A stretch of 64,000 bases of DNA, taken from Catellatospora paridis (GTDB lineage Bacteria; Actinomycetota; Actinomycetes; Mycobacteriales; Micromonosporaceae). A model generated the notes under the pieces. That model saw only the letters and a list, made by a program, of their open reading frames with translations. It was not told the origin of the DNA and ran no database searches. Location: contig NZ_WBZD01000044.1 in the NCBI RefSeq assembly GCF_009720365.1, forward strand, positions 62,001 through 126,000, given 5' to 3'. Made by a program: the position numbers and the translations under genes. This document shows positions 24,708 to 32,698 of the stretch, one piece after another; within the stretch, counting starts at the first letter, position 1; every line of letters starts with the position of its first letter.

Positions 24708-25655
24708 CTACGCGTACGCCGCGAGCGCCTGCACCGCGCTGTCGCGCACCGCCTCGGCCAGCTCCGCCGGAGCGACCACGACCACCTGCGGCCCGAGCCC
24801 GAGCACCAGCCGGCGCGCCCAGTCCATGTCGTTGACGCGCAGCGAGACCAGCCACTCCTCCGGCGTCACCTCGACCACCGACTCGCACGGGTAGTACTCG
24901 GTGATCCAGCGCCCGCCCCGGCCCACCCGCAGGGTGACCGTCGGCGCGTCCGGGTCGGGCTGGAACACGCCCTCGGCGACGTCACCGGACTGCGCCTCGG
25001 CCGGCGGCGCAGCCCGCTCGTCCAGCTCGACCAGCGCGTCGATGCGGTCCACCCGGAACATGCGCACCGCGCCCGCCGAACGGCACCAGGCCTCCAGGTA
25101 CGAGCGCCCGGACACCGACAGCAGCCGCATCGGGTCCACGACCCTCTCGCTGGACACGTCCCGCGCCGCCGAGTAGTAGCTCAGCCGCAGCGCGTTGCCG
25201 CGCTCCAGCGCCGAGCGCAGGTCGGCCAGCCGGTCGTCGTTGCCGGGCAGCCGCACCGCGACCGGCGCGTCGATCTCGCCCGCGGCCTGCTCGATCTTCG
25301 TCAGGGCGCGGTGGATCGCGTCCCGGTCGGCCACGCCCGGCGTCTCGGCCAGCATACGCAGCGCCACCACCAGCGCGGTCGCCTCGTCGGGCGTGAGCCG
25401 CAGCGGCCGGTCGATACCCGCGTCGTAGGTGATGGTCACCCGGTCCCCGTCGAACGACATGTCGATCAGGTCACCCGGTCCGTAACCCGGCAGGCCGCAC
25501 ACCCACAGCAGCTCCAGGTCCTCGCGCAGCTGCCGCTCGGACACCCCCAGGTCGGCGGCGGCCTCGACCAGCTCGATACCCGGCCGGGCGAGCAGGTAGG
25601 GCACCAGGTTCAGCAGCCGGGCGAGCCGGTCGGCGGACGTCTTGGCGCTGCTCAT
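24708..25655 (-). CDS. pafC: WYL-domain transcriptional regulator PafC
   Basis: A 315-residue regulator, partner of PafB. In mycobacteria the PafBC pair activates the LexA-independent DNA-damage regulon. An N-terminal winged-helix (LARLLNLVPYLLARPGIELV, about 10-55) precedes the WYL region (about 145-220), where LRLSYYSAARDVSSERVVDP and YLEAWCRSAGAVRMFRVDRI are recognisable. A WCX-like C-terminal extension ends the protein. ATG 25655 overlaps by four bases the stop of a 20-codon mini-ORF that bridges it to pafB, so translation is probably coupled through that element. Confidence 0.95.
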   Translation of the reverse strand: MSSAKTSADRLARLLNLVPYLLARPGIELVEAAADLGVSERQLREDLELLWVCGLPGYGPGDLIDMSFDGDRVTITYDAGIDRPLRLTPDEATALVVALRMLAETPGVADRDAIHRALTKIEQAAGEIDAPVAVRLPGNDDRLADLRSALERGNALRLSYYSAARDVSSERVVDPMRLLSVSGRSYLEAWCRSAGAVRMFRVDRIDALVELDERAAPPAEAQSGDVAEGVFQPDPDAPTVTLRVGRGGRWITEYYPCESVVEVTPEEWLVSLRVNDMDWARRLVLGLGPQVVVVAPAELAEAVRDSAVQALAAYA

Positions 25656-25714
25656 GCCTTCTCCTCGCTGCGCTCGTCGGCGGCATCACCGAGCCTGCTG
25701 ATTCGCTCGCTCAT
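25652..25714 (-). repeat. Mini-ORF linker element bridging pafB and pafC
   Basis: A 20-codon frame begins at ATG 25714, overlapping the pafB stop by one base (TGATG). It ends at TGA 25654-25652, overlapping the pafC ATG by four (ATGA). The peptide begins MSERISRLG and ends ADERSEEKA. The end of the element supplies GAGGAGAAGG as the pafC ribosome site. The same design occurs twice in tandem at 56002-56147. It looks like a mobile or spreading repeat that keeps operons translationally connected; whether the peptide matters is unknown. Confidence 0.75.
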
Positions 25715-26709
25715 CAGGCCACCTCCGCCAGCTCGGCGGCGGCGCTCACACCGGCGATCTCGCGCAGCCGGGCGATGGTCGCCTCGCGCACCTCGGCCGG
25801 CTCCAGCACCGTCACATCCGCGCCGTAGCCGACCAGCCAGGCGGCGAAGCCGTCCGCGTCGGCGTAGCGCAGCTCCAGCACGTCGCCCTCGGGGGTGGAC
25901 GTGCAGTTCGCCGCCCAGCGACGCACGCCCGCCGCGCGGCCGGGCCGCACCAGCACCCGGGTGGTGCGGTTGCGCTCCACCGGCCCGGACCAGCGGGCCA
26001 CGTAGCTGATGAGGTCGAGGTCGGCCGGCGGCTCGAAGGCGCGCTCCTCGCCGACCTGGCGCACCGGGCCGACGATGCGCGACAGCCGGAAGCAGCGCGG
26101 CGCGTCGCGGACGGTGTCGTGGCCGACGACGTACCACCGGCCGCGCCAGCAGACCACGCCCCACGGCTGCAGGTGCCGGGTGGTGGGCGCGTCGTCCTCG
26201 GGCACCCGGTAGGGGAAGGTCACCTCGCGGCGGGCCCGGGCTGCGCCGGTCAGCGGCTCGAACGCGGCGTCGACGGCGAGCACCGGCTCGACGCCCAGGG
26301 TCGCGTGCGGGTCGACGTCGACCCCGCCGGCGCGCAGCTTGGCCAGACCCGAGGTCGCTGCGGCGGCCAGCCCGGCGTGACGCCACAGCCGCGCCGCGAC
26401 GCCGACCGCGGCGGCCTCGTCGGGCCCCAGCGGGATCGCGGGCAGCGCGTAGTCGCGCCGGGCGATGCGGTAACCGGGCTCGGTGTCGAAGACGCTGGCG
26501 GTGCCGGTCTCCAGCGGCACGCCGAGCGCGCGCAGCTCGGCCTTGTCCCGCTCGAACTTGCGCTGGAACGCCTCGTGCTCACGGGCGTCGTCGGCATTGT
26601 GCTCGTATCCGGGCACGGTGGCGGCGATCTGCGCGGCGGTCAGGAAGCGCCGCGTGGACAGCAGACAGATCACAAGGTTGACCAGGCGTTCGGTTCGACT
26701 GCGCGACAC
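25714..26709 (-). CDS. pafB: WYL-domain transcriptional regulator PafB
   Basis: A 331-residue regulator with an N-terminal helix-turn-helix (TERLVNLVICLLSTRRFLTA, about 5-25, then AAQIAATVPGY). A middle region and a WYL domain follow, around HLQPWGVVCWRGRWYVVGHD and CFRLSRIVG. With PafC it forms the DNA-damage regulator studied in mycobacteria. GTG 26709 gives VSRSRTERLVNLV; GTG 26718 is an alternative, and neither has a clear ribosome site, so a leaderless mRNA is possible. The 245 bases upstream hold no gene. Confidence 0.95.
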   Translation of the reverse strand: MSRSRTERLVNLVICLLSTRRFLTAAQIAATVPGYEHNADDAREHEAFQRKFERDKAELRALGVPLETGTASVFDTEPGYRIARRDYALPAIPLGPDEAAAVGVAARLWRHAGLAAAATSGLAKLRAGGVDVDPHATLGVEPVLAVDAAFEPLTGAARARREVTFPYRVPEDDAPTTRHLQPWGVVCWRGRWYVVGHDTVRDAPRCFRLSRIVGPVRQVGEERAFEPPADLDLISYVARWSGPVERNRTTRVLVRPGRAAGVRRWAANCTSTPEGDVLELRYADADGFAAWLVGYGADVTVLEPAEVREATIARLREIAGVSAAAELAEVA

Positions 26710-26954
26710 GTCCGCCACGCTAGCAGCGCAAGCGCTCGGAGCGGTAACCGGCAAGCGCCTGTTCCCCCACCCGCGCACCGATTGTCCGACACCTGCTCAC
26801 CCCCCGTCGGCCACCCCACCACACCCCGTCACGACCCCTCGCCTCGGCACGCCGCCCACCGCCCGCCCCGCCATGACGGCCAGGGCGCGCGTCGGGGCGC
26901 GGCCGCTGGGGCGTCGTGGGCGGGGGGCAGCGGGCGGGCCGATAGGGTCGGGGC

Positions 26955-28040
26955 GTGATTCGGTGGCGGACAGGCACGGTGGAGCGGCTCGGCCGCAGTT
27001 GGCACGGCGCGCAGGAACTCACCGTCGCCCTCGTCGCCCGCACCCCCGACGACCCCGCGACGGTACGCGCGCTCGCCTACCCCGACCTGGTCGGGCAGCC
27101 CGAAGTCGGCGACGAGGTGCTGCTGAACACGAACGCCCTCGCCCTCGGCCTCGGCACCGGCGGCTACGCCATGGTCGTCGCGCTGCCGGGGCGGCTGCCC
27201 GAGGACACACCCGTGCCGGGGCACATCGTCAAGGCCCGCTACAGCCCCCTGCAGACGATCCGGGTGGCCGCCGACGAGGAGGCCTCCCCGCACCGCGCGG
27301 TGCTCGCCGCCGCACAGGACCTCGGCGGCATGCCGGTCGTCGTGGCCGACCTGCACTCGGCGCTGCCCGCGATCCTGGCCGGCATCCACGCCGACGCGCC
27401 GACCGCCCGGGTGGCCTACCTGCTCACCGACGGCGGCGCACTGGCAGCCGGCTTCTCCCGCACCCTCGACGCGCTGCGCGACCGGCTGGCGGGCACGGTA
27501 TCGACCGGGCAGGCCTGGGGCGGCGACCTGGAGGCCGTCAACGTGCACACCGGGCTGCTCGCCGCCCGGCACGTGCTGCGCGCCGACATCACCATCCTCA
27601 GCCAGGGCCCCGGCAACCTCGGGACGGGTACGGCCTGGGGATTCTCCGGCGTCGCCGCCGGGGAGGCGGTCAACGCCGCAGCCGTGCTCGGCGGACGGCC
27701 CGTCGGCGCGCTGCGCATCTCCGACGCCGACCCGCGCCCCCGCCACCGCGGCGTGTCGCACCACAGCCTGACCTCTTTCGGCCGGGTCGCCCTGGCCCCC
27801 GCGGACCTCGTGGTCCCGGCTGACCTGCCCGAGCCGCTCGCCACCGACGTCGCCCGCGCCCTGGCGCCCCTCGCGGTCCGCCACCGCATCGTGACCGTGC
27901 CCACCACAGGCCTCGACGAGGCACTGCGCGCCGCACCCGTCAAATTGTCGACCATGGGCCGCGACCTGGACGGCGACCACGCCTACTTCCTGGCCTGCGC
28001 AGCCGCCGGCCGCCACGCCGCCGCCCTCGCCACCCCCTGA
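26955..28040 (+). CDS. DUF3866 family protein
   Basis: A 361-residue cytoplasmic protein of the DUF3866 family, whose function is not known. Recognisable family features are the early VLLNTNALALGLGTGGYAMV, PGHIVKARYSPLQT, and SPHRAVLAAAQDLGGMPVVV. A Gly-rich middle (ITILSQGPGNLGTGTAWGFS) precedes RHRGVSHHSLTSFGR, whose His-rich motif suggests metal or nucleotide binding. GTG 26955 lies on the plus strand inside an otherwise minus-strand paf region. GAAGGGCACCTTC repeats follow its stop. Confidence 0.85.
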   Translation: MIRWRTGTVERLGRSWHGAQELTVALVARTPDDPATVRALAYPDLVGQPEVGDEVLLNTNALALGLGTGGYAMVVALPGRLPEDTPVPGHIVKARYSPLQTIRVAADEEASPHRAVLAAAQDLGGMPVVVADLHSALPAILAGIHADAPTARVAYLLTDGGALAAGFSRTLDALRDRLAGTVSTGQAWGGDLEAVNVHTGLLAARHVLRADITILSQGPGNLGTGTAWGFSGVAAGEAVNAAAVLGGRPVGALRISDADPRPRHRGVSHHSLTSFGRVALAPADLVVPADLPEPLATDVARALAPLAVRHRIVTVPTTGLDEALRAAPVKLSTMGRDLDGDHAYFLACAAAGRHAAALATP

Positions 28041-28041
28041 A

Positions 28042-28086
28042 GGAAGGGCACCTTCTTAACGCCGGGCGTAGAGGAAGGGCACCTTC
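28042..28086. repeat. GAAGGGCACCTTC repeat pair
   Basis: Two copies of GGAAGGGCACCTTC (28042-28055 and 28073-28086) in the same orientation flank a GC-rich centre. Each copy is nearly self-complementary, so the pair still folds as a hairpin with three central mismatches. It directly follows the DUF3866 stop. Confidence 0.7.
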
Positions 28087-28135
28087 CCATCCGCCGGAGG
28101 CGGCTGAGCTGCGGATTCAGTGGCGCAAGCCGGGC

Positions 28136-28342
28136 CTACTTGAGGACGACCAGCGCGACCCAGCCGGCGACGAACAGGCCGAGCAGCGCGGCCAGCACCC
28201 AGGTCGGCACGGTGTACTCGCCGCGCCGGTTGGCGGAGATCTCGTTGTAGATCTTGTCCCGGCGGCGCTGGACCCAGTTGGATCGCACTTCCTCGCCGGT
28301 GCGCTCGACCGATTCGGTCCGCGGATCGTGGTGCTCGCTCAT
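28136..28342 (-). CDS. Small tail-anchored membrane protein next to pafA
   Basis: A 68-residue protein: a charged N-terminal half (HHDPRTESVERTGEEVRSNW and VQRRRDKIYNEI) and one hydrophobic segment at the C-terminus (about 47-67, VPTWVLAALLGLFVAGWVAL), suggesting a C-tail anchor. ATG 28342 is used; the ribosome site is weak. It is downstream of pafA, separated by a strong hairpin at 28421-28470. I do not know its function. Confidence 0.75.
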   Translation of the reverse strand: MSEHHDPRTESVERTGEEVRSNWVQRRRDKIYNEISANRRGEYTVPTWVLAALLGLFVAGWVALVVLK

Positions 28343-28420
28343 AGTGCAGCGAGCTTAGCCAGCCCCACCCCGCCCCGACCACCGGCCGCCCTGTCCCACC
28401 ACACCGCCCCACGGACCACC

Positions 28421-28470
28421 GAGGAAGGGCACCTTCTACATCGCGGAGCGATAAGAAGGTGCCCTTCCTC
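28421..28470. terminator. GAAGGGCACCTTC hairpin after pafA
   Basis: The arms GAGGAAGGGCACCTTCT and AGAAGGTGCCCTTCCTC are perfect 17-base complements, and the loop pairs further (ATCGC with GCGAT). It starts 3 bases after the pafA stop and probably terminates pafA. Related copies lie at 28042-28086 and 50622-50665. Confidence 0.8.
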
Positions 28471-28473
28471 ACG

Positions 28474-29832
28474 TCACATGCTGGCGATGAGGCGTTCCAC
28501 GCGCTCGTCGTGGGCGCGGAACGGGTCCTTGCACAGGACGGTGCGCTGGGCCTGGTCGTTCAGCTTCAGGTGGACCCAGTCGACGGTGAAGTCGCGGCGC
28601 TTCTCCTGGGCGTGCCGGATGAACTCGCCGCGCAGCCGCGCCCGGGTCGTCTGCGGCGGAGTCTCCTTCGCCTCGAACGTGCGCAGGTCGGTCACCACCC
28701 GGTCGACCTTGCCGCGCTTCTCCAGCAGCGGGTAGAGCCCCCGGCCGCGGCGCAGGTCGTGGTACGCCAGGTCCATCTGCGCCACCCGCGGGCTCGACAG
28801 CGGCAGATCATGCTTGCGCTGGTACGCCTCGATGACCCGCAACTTGGTCACCCAGTCGATCTCCCGGCCCACGTCGCCCAGGTTGCCCGACTCCACCGCG
28901 GTGAGCACCCGGCCCCACAGGTCGATGATCCGCTGCGCGGCGGGGTCGCCGTTGCGGCGCGCCACGAACTCGGTCGCCTTCTCGTGGTAGATCCGCTGGA
29001 TCTCCAGCGCGCTGGCCTCCTTGCCGCTGGCCAGCCGCACCTTACGGCGCCCGGTGATGTCGTGCGACACCTCCCGGATGGCCCGGATCGGGTTCTCCAG
29101 CGCCAGGTCGGGCATGGCCACCCCGGTCTCGATCATCCGGAGCACCAGGTCCGCGCTGCCCACCTTCAGCAGCGTGGTGACCTCGTTCATGTTCGAGTCG
29201 CCGACGATCACGTGCAGCCGCCGGTAACGCTCGGCGTCGGCGTGCGGCTCGTCCCGGGTGTTGATGATCGGCCGCGACCGGGTGGTCGCCGAGGAGACGC
29301 CCTCCCAGATGTGCTCGGCCCGCTGCGACAGGCAGTAGACCGCCCCTCGCGGGGTCTGCAGCACCTTGCCCGCACCGCAGATCAGCTGCCGCGTCACCAG
29401 GAACGGGATCAGCACGTCCGCCAGCCGGCCGAACTCCCCGTGCCGCGACACCAGGTAGTTCTCGTGGCAGCCGTAGGAGTTGCCCGCCGAGTCGGTGTTG
29501 TTCTTGAAGAGGTAGATCTCACCTGCGATCCCCTCGTCGTGCAGCCGCTTCTCCGCGTCGACGAGCAGACCCTCCAGGATCCGCTCCCCGGCCCGGTCGT
29601 GCGCCACCAGGTCGACCACCGAATCGCACTCGGGGGTCGCGTACTCGGGGTGGGAACCGACGTCTAGGTAGAGGCGTGCGCCGTTGCGCAGGAACACATT
29701 GCTGGACCGTCCCCATGAGACGACCCGACGGAAGAGGTAGCGCGCCACCTCATCGGGCGACAGCCGTCGCTGTCCCCGATAGGTGCAGGTGACGCCGTAC
29801 TCGGTCTCGAGTCCGAAGATTCGTCGGTCCAT
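28474..29832 (-). CDS. pafA: Pup-protein ligase PafA
   Basis: A 452-residue ligase that phosphorylates the C-terminal Glu of Pup and joins it to target lysines, marking proteins for the proteasome. The glutamine-synthetase-like fold shows in the N-terminal [19 protein letters not shown] with the metal-binding Glu, the [18 protein letters not shown] block holding the catalytic Asp, and [18 protein letters not shown] sequence as [19 protein letters not shown]. Length matches characterised PafA. ATG 29832 has no ribosome site and a TAGTGT box six bases upstream, suggesting leaderless expression separate from prcBA. Confidence 0.97.
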   Translation of the reverse strand: MDRRIFGLETEYGVTCTYRGQRRLSPDEVARYLFRRVVSWGRSSNVFLRNGARLYLDVGSHPEYATPECDSVVDLVAHDRAGERILEGLLVDAEKRLHDEGIAGEIYLFKNNTDSAGNSYGCHENYLVSRHGEFGRLADVLIPFLVTRQLICGAGKVLQTPRGAVYCLSQRAEHIWEGVSSATTRSRPIINTRDEPHADAERYRRLHVIVGDSNMNEVTTLLKVGSADLVLRMIETGVAMPDLALENPIRAIREVSHDITGRRKVRLASGKEASALEIQRIYHEKATEFVARRNGDPAAQRIIDLWGRVLTAVESGNLGDVGREIDWVTKLRVIEAYQRKHDLPLSSPRVAQMDLAYHDLRRGRGLYPLLEKRGKVDRVVTDLRTFEAKETPPQTTRARLRGEFIRHAQEKRRDFTVDWVHLKLNDQAQRTVLCKDPFRAHDERVERLIASM

Positions 29833-29838
29833 ACACAG

Positions 29839-29867
29839 ACACTAGCCGCCCGAACGCCCAAGGTCAC
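29839..29867 (-). promoter_or_regulatory. Probable leaderless promoter of pafA
   Basis: On the minus strand GTGACC (29867-29862), a 17-base spacer and TAGTGT (29844-29839) resemble -35 and -10 boxes. The -10 ends six bases before the ATG. The remaining gap to 30098 shows nothing else clear. Confidence 0.5.
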
Positions 29868-30098
29868 TCTCGTACGGTCTGACGTCGCCGGTGTAATCGC
29901 GACGGATCCCCGACCACCGCCGCAACCGCAGGTCGCGCACGGGTCGCCACGGAACGTGACTTCAACTTCCGTTGTCAGGAAACTCGGGCCACCGGCGGCG
30001 CGGGCTTCCTCGGCGCCCCATCACGTGCGCACCCGGCTCGCCACGCCCGGCGGCCACACCCCGCAGACCACCCACCGCGGCGACCCACCCTCGGCAAC

Positions 30099-30137
30099 GA
30101 GCTGACGCCCGTGCCTACTCGGCACGGGCGTCAGCTC
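30099..30137 (-). terminator. Terminator after prcA
   Basis: The arms GAGCTGACGCCCGTGCC and GGCACGGGCGTCAGCTC are perfect 17-base complements with a five-base loop. It lies 19 bases past the prcA stop and ends the dop-pup-prcBA transcript before pafA. Confidence 0.82.
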
Positions 30138-30156
30138 GTCTGATCGTCGGGCGCGG

Positions 30157-30942
30157 CTACTCCGCCGCGGGCGGTTCCGTCTTGGGCGGCTCGGCCTTCG
30201 GCGCCTCCGCCTTAGGCGTATCAGCCTTCGGCGCATCAGCCTTCGCCGGGTTCACCAGCGCGGTCAGCGCCGCGCCCGTCACGCGCCGGAACTTGCGGCC
30301 CGGCCGGGCCCGCTCCAGCACCGCGACCTCCAGCTGCTCGGGAGCCAGCGTACGCGCCGCGCCGCCCTCGCCACCGACGCTGCTCAGCGCCTTGACCGCC
30401 AGCTTCAGCGCGTCGCCGAGGGTATGCGACACGCTGTGCTCAGCGCGCAGAATGTTGCCGATCGCCTCGGCCTGCCCGCCCATCGCCATGAACCCCGGCT
30501 CGTCCTGCACCGAGCCGTCATAGGTCAGCCGGTACAGCTCGTCGTGCTCCGGCGCGGTCCCCACCTCGGCGACGCAGATCTCCACCTCGTACGGCTTGCC
30601 CTGCTCGCTGAAGATCGAGCCCAGGGTCTGCGCGTACGCGCTGGCCAGCGCCCGCCCGGTGACGTCCCGGCGGTCGTAGGAGTAACCCCGCAGGTCGGCC
30701 ATGCGCACGCCGGCGTTGCGGAGGTTCTCGAACTCGTTGTAGCGGCCCACGGCCGCGAACCCGATCTTGTCGTAGATCTCGCTCACCTTGTGCAGCGTGG
30801 TGGAGAGGTTCTCCGCCACGAACAGCACACCACCGGCGTACGTCAGCACGACCACGCTGCGACCGCGCGCGATGCCCTTGCGGGCGTACTCCGAGCGGTC
30901 CCGCATGATCTGCTCAGGCGAGGCGTAGAACTGCATGGCCAC
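30157..30942 (-). CDS. prcA: Proteasome alpha subunit PrcA
   Basis: A 261-residue structural subunit of the 20S core; its ring gates substrate entry and docks Mpa. The N-terminus [20 protein letters not shown] and [18 protein letters not shown] align closely with mycobacterial PrcA, as does [20 protein letters not shown]. After LTALVN the C-terminus carries a Lys/Ala/Pro/Glu repeat ([15 protein letters not shown]...), so it is slightly longer than the mycobacterial protein. GTG 30942 is supported by AAGGAG eleven bases upstream. It starts 43 bases after the prcB stop. Confidence 0.97.
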   Translation of the reverse strand: MAMQFYASPEQIMRDRSEYARKGIARGRSVVVLTYAGGVLFVAENLSTTLHKVSEIYDKIGFAAVGRYNEFENLRNAGVRMADLRGYSYDRRDVTGRALASAYAQTLGSIFSEQGKPYEVEICVAEVGTAPEHDELYRLTYDGSVQDEPGFMAMGGQAEAIGNILRAEHSVSHTLGDALKLAVKALSSVGGEGGAARTLAPEQLEVAVLERARPGRKFRRVTGAALTALVNPAKADAPKADTPKAEAPKAEPPKTEPPAAE

Positions 30943-30985
30943 GGCGTGTCTTCTCCTTATGGAGTTTCGGGAGAGCGGATGAGGG

Positions 30986-31828
30986 TCAGGCGCCCGGCTG
31001 CAGAGCCCGCGCCGCGATGACGGTCTGGGCCATGGCCGCCGTCTCCTCGTCGGTCAGGCGCTGCGTGCCCTCTGCCGTCGCGGTCATGACCACGGGGAAG
31101 ATCTTGCGGATGACGTCGGGGCCGCCGGTGGCGGTGTCGTCGTCGGCCGCGTCGAACAGCGCCTCCACCGCGAGCTGCGCCGCCTCGGCGATACCCAGCC
31201 CCTGCTTGTAGCGCTTCTTCAGCGACGACTTCGCGAACAGCGAACCGGAGCCGATCGCGTCGTAGCCGCCGTGCTCCTCGTACAGGCCCCCGGCGATGTC
31301 GAAGCTGAAGATGCGCCCCACCTTGCCGGGCGTCTTCGCGTCGAGGTCGAACCCGGCGAACAGCGGGATCACGGCCAGCCCCTGCATGGCCGCGCCGAGG
31401 TTCTGCCGGATCATCGTGGCCAGCCGGTTGGCCTTGCCGTCGAGCGAGAGCATCGCGCCCTCGATCTTCTCGTAGTGCTGCAGCTCCACCTGGAACAGTC
31501 GCATCAGCTCGATGCCGACGCCGGCCGTGCCCGCGATGCCGATCAGCGAGTACGGGTCGGCGGGGTGCACCTTCTCGATGTCGCGGCTCGCGATGAGGTT
31601 GCCCATGGTGGCGCGCCGGTCACCGGCCATCACGACGCCCTCGTTCGTGCTGATCGCGACGATCGTGGTGGCGTGGGGGGCCAGGTCGGCGTTCATGCCC
31701 GCGGGCAGGGTCCGTCGGCCGGGCAGCATCTCCGGCGCGACCTGGGTCAGGAAGTCCGTGAAAGACGACGTTCCCGGCGTGGTGAAACTAGCTGGTAGAC
31801 GCCCGGGTGAACCAAGACCAGCTGACAC
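30986..31828 (-). CDS. prcB: Proteasome beta subunit PrcB
   Basis: A 280-residue proprotein whose catalytic Thr becomes N-terminal after removal of a propeptide of about 55 residues. The mature enzyme should start at [20 protein letters not shown], with Thr1, Asp17 and Lys33-equivalent residues. [19 protein letters not shown] and [20 protein letters not shown] are family blocks. GTG 31828 is chosen because AAGGAGACAGC gives a strong ribosome site. This site lies inside the upstream endonuclease-like gene, which overlaps prcB by 82 bases in another frame. Confidence 0.97.
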   Translation of the reverse strand: MSAGLGSPGRLPASFTTPGTSSFTDFLTQVAPEMLPGRRTLPAGMNADLAPHATTIVAISTNEGVVMAGDRRATMGNLIASRDIEKVHPADPYSLIGIAGTAGVGIELMRLFQVELQHYEKIEGAMLSLDGKANRLATMIRQNLGAAMQGLAVIPLFAGFDLDAKTPGKVGRIFSFDIAGGLYEEHGGYDAIGSGSLFAKSSLKKRYKQGLGIAEAAQLAVEALFDAADDDTATGGPDVIRKIFPVVMTATAEGTQRLTDEETAAMAQTVIAARALQPGA

Positions 31829-32418
31829 GCTGTCTCCTTCAGATACTCGATCGCCCTGGCAAGTGACTGGTCGTTGTCCTTGAACTGTCCAAGACCGCCG
31901 TTGCAGTTGAAACACAGGATGCCACGTACGTTACCGAATTCATGGTCATGGTCAACGTGCTCGGGGTCCGGTGCGCCGCAGATGGCGCACACGCCGCCCT
32001 GCCACGCGAGCCGCGTCTCGAAGTCCTCCTGCGTCATGCCGTACCGACGCCGGAGGTGGTATTCGCGTGTACTGCCGTGGTGCTTTTCCTTAGTTGTCAC
32101 ACCTCGCCGATTGTGGCAATCAAGGCAGTAGGAGTGCAGCCCGCTGGCTTTCGTCCGCGACTTGGCGAACTCTGCGATCGGCTTGATCTGAGCACAGTCC
32201 GGACACCACTTGGCACCATCGGGCACCTCACGGTCTGCCTTCTTCTGCGGAGCGACACCGTTGGCCCGGCGGTAGCCCTCCAGCCGCGCCCTGGTACAGG
32301 ATCGGCAGTAGTAGCTGCGACCGTCGGGCCGACTTTTGTTGCTGTAGAACTGGCTGCTGGAGAGCATCCGTTCGCACTGGGGACACTTCTTCTGCGCCTC
32401 ATCCGGTGAAACGGACAT
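31747..32418 (-). CDS. Endonuclease VII-like zinc-binding protein inside the proteasome operon
   Basis: A 223-residue protein with two N-terminal Cys4 zinc ribbons: C12-x2-C15 with C38-x2-C41, and C72-x2-C75 with C98-x2-C101. They are followed by a recombination-endonuclease-VII/HNH-type domain with C144-x2-C147, HVDHDH (154-159) and C169-x2-C172. Such domains cut branched DNA or nick DNA; the target here is unknown. It starts six bases after the pup stop and its last 27 codons overlap prcB. Base composition is visibly lower in GC than its neighbours, suggesting separate origin. Confidence 0.87.
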   Translation of the reverse strand: MSVSPDEAQKKCPQCERMLSSSQFYSNKSRPDGRSYYCRSCTRARLEGYRRANGVAPQKKADREVPDGAKWCPDCAQIKPIAEFAKSRTKASGLHSYCLDCHNRRGVTTKEKHHGSTREYHLRRRYGMTQEDFETRLAWQGGVCAICGAPDPEHVDHDHEFGNVRGILCFNCNGGLGQFKDNDQSLARAIEYLKETACQLVLVHPGVYQLVSPRRERRLSRTS

Positions 32419-32424
32419 TCGGGA

Positions 32425-32637
32425 CTATTCCCCCCCTTTTTGAACATAGCCCCTAATGAATTCCTCGGCGTTCTCCTCGAGGACGGCGTCGATCTCGTCG
32501 AGGATGTCGTCGACGTCCTCGCCGATCTTCTCGACGCGCTCGGCAACCTCGGGGTTCACCTCGGGCGCGACCGACTCGGCCTCCTGCTCACCTTTCGAGC
32601 GGCCCGACTGTGACTGTCCACCGTCCTGCGTGGCCAT
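32425..32637 (-). CDS. pup: Prokaryotic ubiquitin-like protein Pup
   Basis: A 70-residue disordered tag joined by its C-terminal Glu to lysines of proteasome substrates. The C-terminal half (VEKIGEDVDDILDEIDAVLE, then ENAEEFIRGYVQKGGE) contains the Mpa-binding helix. The chain ends Gly-Gly-Glu, not Gly-Gly-Gln, so no deamidation is needed before ligation. The end is coded by a homopolymer-rich stretch (A5 G6). ATG 32637 lies 61 bases after dop. Confidence 0.97.
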   Translation of the reverse strand: MATQDGGQSQSGRSKGEQEAESVAPEVNPEVAERVEKIGEDVDDILDEIDAVLEENAEEFIRGYVQKGGE

Positions 32638-32698
32638 CTGCGCCTCCCTGACGTCGCCTGTGGGCCTTAAACGTAGCGCGCGGGACCGACGAAAGCGA

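Noticed and set aside
28042-28472. A small minus-strand coding frame across the GAAGGGCACCTTC repeats
   Set aside because: Its ends are translated hairpin repeats and its middle overlaps the better-supported 68-residue membrane protein gene.
31747-32418. The endonuclease-like gene as part of a prophage or homing intron
   Set aside because: There are no phage genes, no intron boundaries and no split of pup or prcB; both neighbours are intact. Its origin remains open.
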